In this document: positions 1 through 8,897 of the stretch, piece after piece
Layout of the letters: each line of letters begins with the position of its first letter
Position numbering within the stretch: the stretch's first letter is position 1
From: JAJCYK01 sp965212195
GTDB lineage: Bacteria; Bacteroidota; Bacteroidia; Cytophagales; Cyclobacteriaceae
DNA length: 64,000 nt
Assembly (NCBI GenBank): GCA_965212195.1
Contig: CBDBUW010000010.1
Coordinates: 620,001 to 684,000 of the forward strand
Reading direction: 5' to 3'
Translations under genes and position numbers: made by a program
Notes under the pieces: generated by a model
Seen by the model: the letters and a program-made list of their open reading frames with translations, nothing else
What the model was told of the DNA's origin: nothing
Database searches by the model: none

Positions 1-192
1 CATCAGCGAGCCGGTCATTGCGGTGTAGGTGCCGGCGGCATTGATAAAGGTGCGCACACCCAGCTCCTTAAAGTAATCTCGGGCTGGGGCTGTGGGCAAC
101 GCTGCTGCTCCGGTAACCAGTCCTGTACCGAACAAACTTCCTACCAAAGGCAGACTGGAAAGATTTTTTAATAGTTTTCGTCGGGTTATCAT
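1..192 (-). CDS. SelA-like PLP-dependent enzyme, exported (partial)
   Basis: This is the 5' end of a minus-strand gene cut off by the window edge; 64 residues are visible from an ATG at 192. It opens with MITRRKLLKNLSSLPLVG, a twin-arginine-like signal, followed by a stretch (RDYFKELGVRTFINAAGTY) typical of the start of the SelA-like, fold-type I PLP family that includes D-glucosaminate-6-phosphate ammonia lyase. The PLP lysine lies outside the window, so activity cannot be judged. It is the last visible gene of the operon, 12 nt after the RidA gene, which fits an enzyme that releases an enamine or imine for RidA. The family call rests on a short N-terminus only. Confidence 0.6.
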   Translation of the reverse strand, partial: MITRRKLLKNLSSLPLVGSLFGTGLVTGAAALPTAPARDYFKELGVRTFINAAGTYTAMTGSLM

Positions 193-204
193 CTTAAGTA
201 AGTT

Positions 205-693
205 TTAGTCCAAGGCTGCAATACAGTCAATCTCAACCAGGCTGTCGCCCGGCACCCCTCCATAAGTAGCAACGGTAGTACGGACCGGTGGGTTATTGCC
301 AAATCGCCCCCGATACGCCTCGTTCATGGCTTTATAGTCCGCTAAATCATGAAGGTATACATTCACTTTCAATACTTTTTCCATGGAGGAACCGTGTTTC
401 TTCAGCTCCTTCTCAATCTCGTCCAAAACATGTTTGGTGTGCGAGGAAATATCACCCTCAAAATGTGCCCCTTTACCGGCGATATAGAGGGTGTTACCGT
501 GTTTGACAGCACTGGAAAACAAAGGTACTTGTTGGGATTCTATAACTTCCCCTACTACTTGCTTAGTACCTGATGTTGCCTTGGCCGTAAAGCCGGCAGC
601 ACCCAGTACGGCTGCAGTGCCCACCAGTGATTTTACTGCTTTTCTTCTTCCGTTTTTTTTCACTTCTTTCATAGTTCTTGCTTTTAATGTCAT
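205..693 (-). CDS. RidA family enamine/imine deaminase with export signal
   Basis: A 162-residue protein whose last 115 residues form a complete RidA (YjgF/YER057c) domain. The conserved arginine that binds the carboxylate of imino acids is present (R138 in PPVRTT), as is the glutamate near the C-terminus (E154). RidA enzymes hydrolyse reactive enamines or imines made by PLP enzymes to 2-oxo acids and ammonia. The N-terminus is unusual: a GRRKAVKS motif followed by an Ala/Gly-rich hydrophobic stretch looks like a twin-arginine signal, whereas ordinary RidA is cytosolic and about 125-130 residues. The ATG directly follows the RraA stop codon (TAAATG), which argues for coupling; a second in-frame ATG at 672 would also keep the signal. 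Its neighbours are a SelA-like PLP enzyme and an RraA-like aldolase. Confidence 0.88.
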   Translation of the reverse strand: MTLKARTMKEVKKNGRRKAVKSLVGTAAVLGAAGFTAKATSGTKQVVGEVIESQQVPLFSSAVKHGNTLYIAGKGAHFEGDISSHTKHVLDEIEKELKKHGSSMEKVLKVNVYLHDLADYKAMNEAYRGRFGNNPPVRTTVATYGGVPGDSLVEIDCIAALD

Positions 694-1635
694 TTACCAG
701 GTCCGGGATTTCAACAATTCCTGTATCTGAGCTTTGGGTACCGGAAGCTCATCCATATGGTCTCTCAGCCATTGGGAGAAATCCCGTTCTATATCATCAG
801 TCCACCGGCTGTCTATTTGACCCGGTGTATATTTACCTTCCTTAAGTCTGGTTATACCGAATTGATCCCTCAACATTACCACTTCCGCAGTTACCACCAC
901 TTTGGAAGCCAAGTGAGCCGGTATGAAAATCACCCCTTCGCGTTTGGCCAACACCACGTCGCCGGGAAGTACGGTAGCGGCTCCCATGCGAATAGGAATA
1001 TTAATACCTGCCAGCATTACACCGGTTAAAAAAGAAGGATGCCACCCTTTAACAAATGCATTGAAGCCTTCAATTTCTGACAGTCCATCAAGATCTCTGG
1101 AGCTGGCATTGAATACCACACCATTGCCGGACTTGGCAAAAATAGAATTTCCCAAATTATCACCAATCAAGGTGCCATCTACTATTTTTCCAAAACCGTC
1201 GGCCACATAAACATCCCCTGGCTGCAGCATATCGATAGGCCAGCTATTGGTGTTGCCAATGCGGCCTTGTGATTTTCCCCGGGTCTTTATTTGTTCATCA
1301 ACATCCGGGCGGCTGGGAAAATACTGCACGGTGAGTGCCCTGCCCACAACCGGTTGGTCCTGGTGGATCATTTGCCAGTTACCCTCAAATTGATTATGAA
1401 AACCTTCATTCCTCAGCACCCCCCAGGCTTCCTCTATGGAAACCTTCTTCATGCGCTCCAGGACATCGTCGGGAACCTTGGGGCGTCCGTCTTCAAAGCG
1501 CTCTCCTTGCCACTTTGAGGTATAGAAGATCATTTCTTCTTTACTAATTGTTTGGGCCTGCAGGCAAAAGGCCAGTGCCACGAATGCTCCCAGGAACACC
1601 CAAAACTCCTTTTTAATTTTGTAAAATCTCGTCAT
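694..1635 (-). CDS. RraA-like (HMG/CHA aldolase family) protein with signal peptide
   Basis: A 313-residue protein. Residues 1-28 form a Sec signal peptide ending in QAQ; the rest contains an RraA/4-hydroxy-4-methyl-2-oxoglutarate aldolase fold. The family's GD motif (residues 158-162) and the Arg-Asp pair needed for metal-dependent aldol cleavage in HMG/CHA aldolases (R180-D181 in SSRDLDG) are both present, so an aldolase or decarboxylase role on a 4-hydroxy-2-oxo acid is more likely than RNase E inhibition. It is longer than the roughly 160-230 residues usual for the family, with an extra helical N-terminal region and a C-terminal extension. The start overlaps the end of the symporter gene by 23 nt. 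An exported member of this family is unusual. The substrate is not known. Confidence 0.8.
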   Translation of the reverse strand: MTRFYKIKKEFWVFLGAFVALAFCLQAQTISKEEMIFYTSKWQGERFEDGRPKVPDDVLERMKKVSIEEAWGVLRNEGFHNQFEGNWQMIHQDQPVVGRALTVQYFPSRPDVDEQIKTRGKSQGRIGNTNSWPIDMLQPGDVYVADGFGKIVDGTLIGDNLGNSIFAKSGNGVVFNASSRDLDGLSEIEGFNAFVKGWHPSFLTGVMLAGINIPIRMGAATVLPGDVVLAKREGVIFIPAHLASKVVVTAEVVMLRDQFGITRLKEGKYTPGQIDSRWTDDIERDFSQWLRDHMDELPVPKAQIQELLKSRTW

Positions 1636-2752
1636 GTTCTTTTACTACTGTTTGTGTTTCACTTTTATCCTCAGGGTCCTTGTCTCTCCACCAAGTGGCC
1701 AGTGATGAACCTGATATATTCATCCAGGGACCGAATATAGCCGGGGCCAGTCCAATGGTGGCTTCCTTGCCCATCTCCACAGCAATCCCTGTAGCCAGGC
1801 CCCCATTTTGCATACCAACCTCCAGGGCTATGGTTCGACAATCTCTTTCCGGCATTCTTAGCAGTCGGCAGCCCCAGTAGCCCAGGACATAACCGGCGGC
1901 ATTGTGGATGATGGCAGCAAGTACCAGGGCAATACCGATAGTAAGCAGGTCGTCCCTCCCCAGTGCGGTAATAATAGTAATGATTATGGCAATTCCTGCC
2001 ATAGAAACAATGGGCATGGCTTTGTCCAGCCATTGTGCTTTGCCGTGAAAGATCTTATTAAAGACTAGCCCGGCTATGATGGGTATTATCACGATCTTGA
2101 CAATACTCCACATCATACCTAAAAAATCTATGGGCACCAATTGACCAGCCAAGGTTTTCATGAGAAATGGCGTCATTAAGGGAGCCAACAAAGTGGCCAC
2201 CGCCGTAAGGGTAACTGATAGAGCCAGATTAGCTTTGGCCAAATAAGCCATAACATTGGAGGCTAAGCCACTAGGGGATGAACCAATCAAAATGACTCCA
2301 GCGGCGATTTCCGGGGGAAACCCGAACATATAGGCAATACTAAAACCCAGGACAGGCATGATGGTAAATTGGCATATCAACCCCACCAGTACTCCTTTAG
2401 GCATCTTGATCACCCCCACAAAATCACTAAAACTCATGGCTGTTCCCATTCCGAACATGATGATGATCAACAGGGGTACAATTAGGTTTTTTAGCTGGTA
2501 ATCTCCAAACGTTCGAAAATATTCAGGATAGAACATAGCGGCGGTAACCGCTGCAAAGATTATGGTGGTATAAGAGAACCCCTTTAAAAAATCAGAGCTG
2601 CGGAAACCTAAGGCCAGAAACAGGAACAGCATCACCAACCAAGGCCCTAAAGACCAGGGTGATCCGCTTACCCATATATAGATCAATACTAAGCCACAAA
2701 AAGCGGCCGCTAAGAAAGCATATCTGAAAACTTTTTCCATGTTCAAGATCAT
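1613..2752 (-). CDS. BASS-family Na+-coupled organic anion symporter
   Basis: A 379-residue integral membrane protein with about ten hydrophobic segments. The pattern, including a GSSPSGLASN motif near residue 160 and a second Asn-containing repeat later, marks the bile acid:Na+ symporter (BASS/SBF) family, whose members carry bile acids, pyruvate, ketopantoate and other monocarboxylates. The ATG overlaps the amidohydrolase stop codon (ATGA), so translation is probably coupled; a second Met five codons in is an alternative start. Placed between an exported amidohydrolase and exported RraA/RidA/SelA-like enzymes, it could import the small acid produced in the periplasm. The substrate is inferred from context only. 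Confidence 0.88.
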   Translation of the reverse strand: MILNMEKVFRYAFLAAAFCGLVLIYIWVSGSPWSLGPWLVMLFLFLALGFRSSDFLKGFSYTTIIFAAVTAAMFYPEYFRTFGDYQLKNLIVPLLIIIMFGMGTAMSFSDFVGVIKMPKGVLVGLICQFTIMPVLGFSIAYMFGFPPEIAAGVILIGSSPSGLASNVMAYLAKANLALSVTLTAVATLLAPLMTPFLMKTLAGQLVPIDFLGMMWSIVKIVIIPIIAGLVFNKIFHGKAQWLDKAMPIVSMAGIAIIITIITALGRDDLLTIGIALVLAAIIHNAAGYVLGYWGCRLLRMPERDCRTIALEVGMQNGGLATGIAVEMGKEATIGLAPAIFGPWMNISGSSLATWWRDKDPEDKSETQTVVKEHDEILQN

Positions 2753-3996
2753 TGGGAATCCCAGGCCTGGCTGGCGATACCATTAAGGTCGTAGACCACT
2801 TTACCATCCCGGATGGTCAGTTCACATTCCAATTTTTGGGAGCCGTTCATTCTATTGTTCCGTACATCCAGGAACCCGAATTGTCCCTGGCGCACCGTAA
2901 AGATGGCCACATCGGCAATAGCTCCCTCCGAAAGGTGGCCTAATTCTTCTCTTTTTATTACCTGTGCTGGCGCCCAGGTGGATGCGGAAATGACCTGCTG
3001 CAGCGACATGCCCATATTTAGAAATTTCGACATAACGTTGGCCATATTTTTCATGCCGCCATTCATACTGCCAATGTGGAGATCAGTGCTTATGACATCG
3101 GGCCTGAAGCCTTGTTGAGTAGCCGGTATGGCTTGCTTAAAAAGAAAGCTCCCTCCTCCATGGCCAACATCAAATACGATACCGCGTTGTTGGGCATCTC
3201 TTACAAAGGACTCCAGATTACCAGTACTGTCCACAATGGGAATGCGGCCCTTTACATGGGCAAAAGTGTGGGTGAGAATATCGCCTGGTCTTAGTTTTTC
3301 CATAAGCAAGGTCTCCAAAGATAATTCAGGGATTACTCCTCCAAAATCTACCATTACCGGTACCCCGGCCAGATTGCCCGCCTCCACACTGCGCTCTACC
3401 GGATCCCATTCCGGACCAGCATAGTGAGCTACCTTGACCCCTACAACCACATCGGAATATCTCTTGGCAGTAACTGCTGTGAGCTTGGCATCCATATCCC
3501 TCAGGTCCTGCTCGTGAGCATCGCCCTTCATACCCAGCCCCACTATGTTCAAAAACGCCAGCACCCGGGTTTTGGAGCGATCAATGGTCTGTTGCTTAAA
3601 GTCAGGGAAATTCCTCCAGCCGGAACTTCCAACATCCACCACCGTAGTAACTCCCGCCCGCAAGGTAAAGCCATCGGGAGGCAGCCCGTGAAATCCGTCG
3701 CTGAGATATTCGCCATCTACTCCGTGAAAATTATGGGTGTGCATATCAATTATTCCCGGAGTCACGTATTTCCCCCGGGCGTCAATAACCGTTGCCGCAT
3801 CCGCTGCACTGATATTTCTATCGACCCGTACGATTTGGCCCTCGTTTATGGCGATATCCAATTCCCCATCAATCCCATTCTTAGCGTCGATAACATGACC
3901 ATCTTTAATTAAGATATCGTAGGATTGGGCATTTGTATGCAGATAAAGAGCACCTGACAGACAAATTCCGATAATTAACGTGGAGACTTTTGACAT
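2749..3996 (-). CDS. Exported amidohydrolase/deacetylase family metallohydrolase
   Basis: A 415-residue protein with a Sec signal (cleavage after NAQ, about residue 24) and an amidohydrolase-superfamily TIM barrel. Visible metal-site elements are H86-x-H88 (DMHTHNFHG), a lysine in GVKVAHY (K188) suited to carboxylation, histidines around HTFAHVKG (243-247), H279 and D305 (VISTDLHIG). It most resembles the dihydroorotase-like deacetylase group that includes EF0837/Atu3266-type enzymes, members of which sit next to SelA-like genes. Likely role: removing an acyl or amide group from a substrate in the periplasm. It lies 11 nt downstream of the SMP-30 gene and overlaps the symporter gene by 4 nt. 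Confidence 0.85.
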   Translation of the reverse strand: MSKVSTLIIGICLSGALYLHTNAQSYDILIKDGHVIDAKNGIDGELDIAINEGQIVRVDRNISAADAATVIDARGKYVTPGIIDMHTHNFHGVDGEYLSDGFHGLPPDGFTLRAGVTTVVDVGSSGWRNFPDFKQQTIDRSKTRVLAFLNIVGLGMKGDAHEQDLRDMDAKLTAVTAKRYSDVVVGVKVAHYAGPEWDPVERSVEAGNLAGVPVMVDFGGVIPELSLETLLMEKLRPGDILTHTFAHVKGRIPIVDSTGNLESFVRDAQQRGIVFDVGHGGGSFLFKQAIPATQQGFRPDVISTDLHIGSMNGGMKNMANVMSKFLNMGMSLQQVISASTWAPAQVIKREELGHLSEGAIADVAIFTVRQGQFGFLDVRNNRMNGSQKLECELTIRDGKVVYDLNGIASQAWDSQ

Positions 3997-4007
3997 AGTT
4001 AATTGAA

Positions 4008-4940
4008 TTAGTGGTTCATGATCCAGGACCTTCCTGGTAGTTCCGCCTGCAGCACTTCCAGGCTGCCTCTATCCGCTACGGTAATATAACAGGTTTTACC
4101 ATCTTGACCTCCGAACGCAATGTTGGTAGTATTTTTTCCTTTGGTGAAGTATTCATTAATTATCTTTCCCTCAGGCGACACCACAGCTACTGACCCCTTA
4201 CCATATCTGGTAATATACAAATTACCGGCACTATCACAACGCATACCGTCCATACCATGATCCGGGAATTCCAATAGTAACCGCTTATTGGAGATATCAC
4301 CTTCCGTCGATAGATCATAAGCCCACACCTTACGCGATACACTCTCATTCACATAAAGCGTTTTGTCATCAGGGCTTACTTCCAGCCCGTTGGTGGTTCC
4401 CATATTCCCTTCCAATAAGGTAGTGGTTCCCTGGGGGTCTATGCGCCATAGTTGGCCGGTAGACTGCGCCCAATTGGGATCACTGGCAAATATTATGTCG
4501 GTACTAGTTACCGCCAAATCATTGGGCTGGTTCATTCTGGGTTCGTGAACCCATTCGCTTACCACGCCGGTACTCATATCAACCCTTAGAACATTATGCC
4601 GGGTATAGTCTGCAATGATCATGTCTCCGTTGCTCAAGAACCTGATCCCATTGCCAATGCTGCTATCTGGAAGTGTTATGAACAAACTGGCTTCTCCGCT
4701 GGCGGTTATTTTTCCAATGGTACCCTGTCGCTCAAAATTGACGGCATAGATTTCCCCATCTTCGGATACCGCCGGTCCTTCCACGCCGGAAGTAAATGTA
4801 GAATCCCCCACTAAGTCAGTGGTTTGATGTTCTGAAACGATCCCAGAGGAGGTGATATTGGTAGGCTCACTTGCTTCTCGCTTACAGGCTATTAGCCACG
4901 CTGTACACACCAACATCGATATGATAGTTCTATTCATCAC
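4008..4940 (-). CDS. SMP-30/gluconolactonase-like lipoprotein
   Basis: A 310-residue six-bladed beta-propeller of the SMP-30/gluconolaconase/LRE group. The N-terminus MMNRTIISMLVCTAWLIAC is a lipoprotein signal with Cys at residue 19, so the protein is probably anchored in the periplasm or outer membrane. Blade repeats with NGIRFLSNGDMIIAD, NQPNDLAV and TNGLEVSPD supply the Asn/Asp metal-site residues expected in lactonases of this family. The gene overlaps the preceding CBM9-like gene (ATGATGA). A lactonase would act on the lactone released by the PQQ sugar dehydrogenase that starts the operon, giving an aldonic acid; this pairing is inference from gene order. Confidence 0.82.
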   Translation of the reverse strand: MMNRTIISMLVCTAWLIACKREASEPTNITSSGIVSEHQTTDLVGDSTFTSGVEGPAVSEDGEIYAVNFERQGTIGKITASGEASLFITLPDSSIGNGIRFLSNGDMIIADYTRHNVLRVDMSTGVVSEWVHEPRMNQPNDLAVTSTDIIFASDPNWAQSTGQLWRIDPQGTTTLLEGNMGTTNGLEVSPDDKTLYVNESVSRKVWAYDLSTEGDISNKRLLLEFPDHGMDGMRCDSAGNLYITRYGKGSVAVVSPEGKIINEYFTKGKNTTNIAFGGQDGKTCYITVADRGSLEVLQAELPGRSWIMNH

Positions 4941-5650
4941 TCAAACTCAAAGGTCCCGAATAGATGATTGTCGTGAAAATTGTTGACAATAGGTCGCCAG
5001 GCCCACCATACCGGCTTTTCCGCATCATAGTCAATACGGTACATATTGGCCCTCCAACGTGTGCCTGGTTCAGGCGGAATATTGTTTAGAGGTCGCATGA
5101 GGTCATATGGGATGAAAAACTCTGCGGTCCACCCTTGCACCCCCTGATCGGTCTTTTGGATGTGGGTAGCATGCCGCGTCCGGCGCTCGCCGGTATAATG
5201 CCAGGGCCGCCAACCCAAAAACGATTTACCCATTTTGGGGACTAAGATGGGTAGCTCAAAATTCAGGGGTGAGATTTCGTATTCGAAATAGATCGGGTAC
5301 TGCTCATCTGTCCACAAAAACACCTCCACCACATCCTCATTCCAGAGGTCGGCAAAATCTTCGGTCATCGTTGAAGTTATGTTCCGGTCCTGACAATAAA
5401 AGAGAAAATAGATACCCTTATCGGAATAGAGTACTTTTACCTGGGTTTGGTAAACGTCACCCGCGTCCCTAAGCGCATTTAACTGCACCCAGTTGGTGCT
5501 ATTCCAGATCTCTTGATCTCCCTTACCATTAACTTCGAAGTCATCACATGATTTAATTTTTAAAGCTTCAGATTGTGTCATATCATTTTGGGCTTGCAGA
5601 CCGTTGGAGTACCCTATGGTTAGCAACAAGTAAATCCAAATGTTCTTCAT
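4937..5650 (-). CDS. CBM9-like carbohydrate-binding secreted protein
   Basis: A 237-residue protein with a Sec signal peptide ending in QAQ at residue 21, followed by a single beta-sandwich of the carbohydrate-binding module 9-like (DOMON-related) type: the start (FEVNGKGDQEIWNSTNWV), the IYFLFYCQD strand and the C-terminal WWAWRP segment rich in Trp fit sugar-binding CBM9-like proteins common in Bacteroidota. No catalytic domain is seen. It sits between the PQQ dehydrogenase and the lactonase-like gene, so it may present a sugar or sugar acid at the cell surface, or bind haem or a quinone-linked ligand as some DOMON relatives do. Confidence 0.72.
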   Translation of the reverse strand: MKNIWIYLLLTIGYSNGLQAQNDMTQSEALKIKSCDDFEVNGKGDQEIWNSTNWVQLNALRDAGDVYQTQVKVLYSDKGIYFLFYCQDRNITSTMTEDFADLWNEDVVEVFLWTDEQYPIYFEYEISPLNFELPILVPKMGKSFLGWRPWHYTGERRTRHATHIQKTDQGVQGWTAEFFIPYDLMRPLNNIPPEPGTRWRANMYRIDYDAEKPVWWAWRPIVNNFHDNHLFGTFEFE

Positions 5651-5674
5651 GTTCTCAGGTATTCCATATCCAAT

Positions 5675-7447
5675 TTACATAACCTCCCCGGCAAATTCCG
5701 CCCGCACTTGCGAAACTTCTTCTGCACTAATCTCAGTGGCATCATTGCCGAAGTTTTGACGAATATAGGTCAGCACCTCCGCCATATCCTGATCGTTGAG
5801 GAAGCTATGTTGAGGCATTACGTTATTAAAAGTCTCTCCATTAACCTCAATAGAGCCTTCCATGCCATTAAGTACAACTTTAATTAATCTCTTTTTATCA
5901 CCTGTAACCCAATCTGTTCCAGCCAAGGGTGGAAATCTGCCGCTAGCTCCCTTGCCATTTTGCTGGTGGCAGGCTCCACAATACAAATAGTACAACTCCT
6001 CCCCTTTCCCCACCAGGTCTTTTTGAATATTATCTTCAATTTCATGGGGGGTGCGAATGTGAGATAATTCCTTTCGTGCTTCCATGGCCGCTAGTTGATC
6101 TGCTCCGAATATTCTCTTATCTCCTTTAAACATGATGCGCCAGATTTTACCGTGATTGGAGTCACTAATATATAGGGATCCGTCTGGTCCCATGGCTATC
6201 CCCATAGGTCGATACACCGCATCACTGACATTAACGATAGGATCCACCTGAGCAAATCCGTCCGCAAACACTTCCCAGGTACTTGCCGGTAGGCCATCTT
6301 CAAAAGGTACAAAACAAAGGAAGTACCCGGATTGCGGATAGGGGGCCCGATTGGTGGATCCATGAAAAGCAATAAAAGCGCCATTCTTGTAGCGATCCGG
6401 AAACTGGTTGCCTTGATAAAAAAATAATCCGTTGGGTGCCCAATGGCCGGGAAATCCGATTTCCGGTAGGTCATAATCCGCACAACGGCCAATACTGTCG
6501 CCATCCCCTCCGTATTCCGGGGCCAGTACTTTCTTACCGGTCATTTGATCGTAGTAGCAATAGGGCCATCCAAAATGGGCACCTTCGGTAACCCTGACAA
6601 ACTCCTCGGAAGGAAGCAATGCACTTTGCCAGGGAGTATACCTCTCAGGAAATAGCCGGAAAAGGTCATCACGACCGTGAATTACCACATACAATTCTTG
6701 ATCCACCGGATTCCAATCCATAGCCACCACACTGCGTATACCACTGGCATATTTTATACCATCCTTTTGCGTGAGGTTGATTTTGGAGGCATCAAATTTC
6801 CAGATCCCAGCATGATCGACCAACAGGGGGCAGGGATCGAGTCCGGGAGCGCCGGGGGTGCGTTTGGGTTCCTGACAGGCATTGTTAGGAGCGCCGAAAG
6901 GTACATATATGTTCCCTTCTTGATCAAAAGTAAAAGGTTTGGCAATATGTTCATGTCGCCCATGAGGATGGTCATCCTGTAAAACCACTTCAATATCTCC
7001 GGTAGGCACTAATTTATGGGGATCCAGTTTTACGCGGTAAATGGTCAGTTCTGAACTAAAATATAAATAGTCGTTATGAATCCGGATGCCGGTTTGTAGG
7101 CTCCATTTACCTTCGGCTTCGTAGTTAGCGAAATTCTGCATCAAATCTACTTTGCCGTCACCATCACTATCCCTTAAAGCGGCCACACCACCGTCTCTGG
7201 AGAACTTTAACTTGGCAAAGAGGTCTCCATTCTCACGGATCGTTAAGTGCCGCACCTTCCCTGGTACGCTATCCACCACTACCAAGGCTTCAAATTCATC
7301 AGGAAGAAATAATCCCCCATTGGACGGGTCACCAGGAGGCAACGGAGAATTCTGACAACACACTAGAATGCCAACCAATATACATGAAACCAATATATTA
7401 CACGGCCCTGGAGTGAGTGATTTACTAATGCGAATTGTATGGTTCAT
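5675..7447 (-). CDS. PQQ-dependent sugar dehydrogenase-cytochrome c fusion lipoprotein
   Basis: A 590-residue protein from the ATG at 7447. That start is preferred over an in-frame Met 31 codons upstream because it places a clean lipoprotein signal (ILVGILVCC) near the N-terminus. A propeller of the soluble glucose/sorbosone dehydrogenase type fills most of the protein (motifs GIRSVVAMDWNP, GAHFGWPYCYYD, PMGIAMGPDGSLYISD). A C-terminal cytochrome c domain follows, with CGACH as the haem site and a likely Met ligand in NVMPQHSF. It probably oxidises a sugar or alcohol and passes electrons through its own haem to the respiratory chain. It is the first gene of the operon; no PQQ biosynthesis gene is in the window. 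Confidence 0.86.
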   Translation of the reverse strand: MNHTIRISKSLTPGPCNILVSCILVGILVCCQNSPLPPGDPSNGGLFLPDEFEALVVVDSVPGKVRHLTIRENGDLFAKLKFSRDGGVAALRDSDGDGKVDLMQNFANYEAEGKWSLQTGIRIHNDYLYFSSELTIYRVKLDPHKLVPTGDIEVVLQDDHPHGRHEHIAKPFTFDQEGNIYVPFGAPNNACQEPKRTPGAPGLDPCPLLVDHAGIWKFDASKINLTQKDGIKYASGIRSVVAMDWNPVDQELYVVIHGRDDLFRLFPERYTPWQSALLPSEEFVRVTEGAHFGWPYCYYDQMTGKKVLAPEYGGDGDSIGRCADYDLPEIGFPGHWAPNGLFFYQGNQFPDRYKNGAFIAFHGSTNRAPYPQSGYFLCFVPFEDGLPASTWEVFADGFAQVDPIVNVSDAVYRPMGIAMGPDGSLYISDSNHGKIWRIMFKGDKRIFGADQLAAMEARKELSHIRTPHEIEDNIQKDLVGKGEELYYLYCGACHQQNGKGASGRFPPLAGTDWVTGDKKRLIKVVLNGMEGSIEVNGETFNNVMPQHSFLNDQDMAEVLTYIRQNFGNDATEISAEEVSQVRAEFAGEVM

Positions 7448-7616
7448 TAGTTGGTTTATAGTTCTGGCACAGTGAAATATTTCCAGCCGCTGGGGCTTTT
7501 TCGCTTTGCGTGCGATTTTAAAATACCAAACTTTTATCATTTTTCACACCATCTGAAAGGTACCCGTTCTTTAAAAAACGAGATGAATCAGCCGGGGTGA
7601 TGTCGTAGTGAACCTA

Positions 7617-8894
7617 CTATTGGTAATTGGGAGATAAAATGCTGTCTTTCAGATACAAATGGCAAACATCAAAAACTTCTTGCTCGACTTGATAAAAGGC
7701 ACTCGAATTACTGTACTCATAGGTATTTTTGCTGCCGTTGGTCACCAAGATCACCGCAGCCCCCTTCTCGGGATCCAGGTACATATCACTTAGTAACCCG
7801 TAAGCAATCCCGGCATGGCCCAGCATCTTCATTTCAGGGTATATGATGTCGGCAGCAGGCTTATTGGTAAGAAGGTGGACCCCTAATCCGTATGCTTGAA
7901 AGAACTCATTCCAAGTATCGCCGTTGACGCCGTTGTAAGTCCATTGCTCAGTGGTCATAGCGTTCAGGCTTTGGGGAGTGAGAATGCGGGTGTTTCCAAC
8001 CTGTCCCTCGTTCATAAACATTAAGGCTATTACAGCCAGATCCAATACGGACGCCCGCACCCCCCCTTGTGGAGCGAAAATTAGGCCGTTAGTACCAGGC
8101 TCGTAGCCTTCGTACATTAAATTCGCTGGCGGTGATTCCCGATAATCATCTACCTGCGGTACCCATTCGTTTGACTGAAAACGATAAAGTGCTGCCAAAT
8201 CGTTCTCTGCGATGTCAATCGCCCGATAGCTAGCATTAAGACCCATAGGTTTAAATATGTTTTTCGAGCAATATTCATTAAAACTCATCCCCGCAACTTT
8301 TTCGATGACACTGGCCACTAACCCCCAGGCCGAGTTGCAGTAGCTGAAGTTAGATTTCGGAGGCTCCGAGGCGAACATGTCGGGACTGTAATAAGCACCC
8401 GTGGCAGTAAACAGCTCTTTGATATTTAAACGTAGGCGATGCATATCCTGCAGATATTTACCATAGTCTTCACCATCTCTGATTCCGGACTGATGACTTA
8501 ATATGTTGCGCAAAGTGATGTGGGTCTGAGGTACATTTGGATTGACCAGTTCCCAACCCAAATACTGGCTAATATCTATATCTAAATCCACCATACCCTG
8601 TTCTACCAGCTGCATGAGGGCAATACTGGTGATCAATTTGGAAATAGAGGCTATTCTAAATTTGGTATGCTCATTTATGGGGGTTTGTCGGCCTAAGTTG
8701 GCCACTCCGAACCCTTTGGCATAAGCTAGTTCATGGTCCTTAATAAGCGCTACACTTAAACCGATAAGTTGCTGACGCTCCATTAGAACTTGTAGACTCT
8801 CAGTTAGGTCCGAAGCCTTGTTTGTTGCTTGGGCGTCTCTGTTTTTAGAGCAGCCCATGATGGCTAACAGGACAATAATGATAAAAGTCCGCAT
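7617..8894 (-). CDS. Serine hydrolase (class C beta-lactamase/esterase family) lipoprotein
   Basis: A 425-residue protein with a lipoprotein signal (LLAIMGC, Cys at 15) and a complete beta-lactamase-like serine hydrolase domain. The nucleophile motif SxxK is S83-I-S-K86, the tyrosine motif is YCN in FSYCNSAWG, and HAG near the C-terminus replaces the KTG triad, as in many DD-peptidase/esterase relatives. Possible roles are D-amino-peptide hydrolysis, esterase action or beta-lactam breakdown; the sequence does not separate them. The gene ends 169 nt before the PQQ dehydrogenase start and begins 3 nt after the large surface protein gene, so it is probably cotranscribed with that gene. Confidence 0.86.
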   Translation of the reverse strand: MRTFIIIVLLAIMGCSKNRDAQATNKASDLTESLQVLMERQQLIGLSVALIKDHELAYAKGFGVANLGRQTPINEHTKFRIASISKLITSIALMQLVEQGMVDLDIDISQYLGWELVNPNVPQTHITLRNILSHQSGIRDGEDYGKYLQDMHRLRLNIKELFTATGAYYSPDMFASEPPKSNFSYCNSAWGLVASVIEKVAGMSFNEYCSKNIFKPMGLNASYRAIDIAENDLAALYRFQSNEWVPQVDDYRESPPANLMYEGYEPGTNGLIFAPQGGVRASVLDLAVIALMFMNEGQVGNTRILTPQSLNAMTTEQWTYNGVNGDTWNEFFQAYGLGVHLLTNKPAADIIYPEMKMLGHAGIAYGLLSDMYLDPEKGAAVILVTNGSKNTYEYSNSSAFYQVEQEVFDVCHLYLKDSILSPNYQ

Positions 8895-8897
8895 TGG

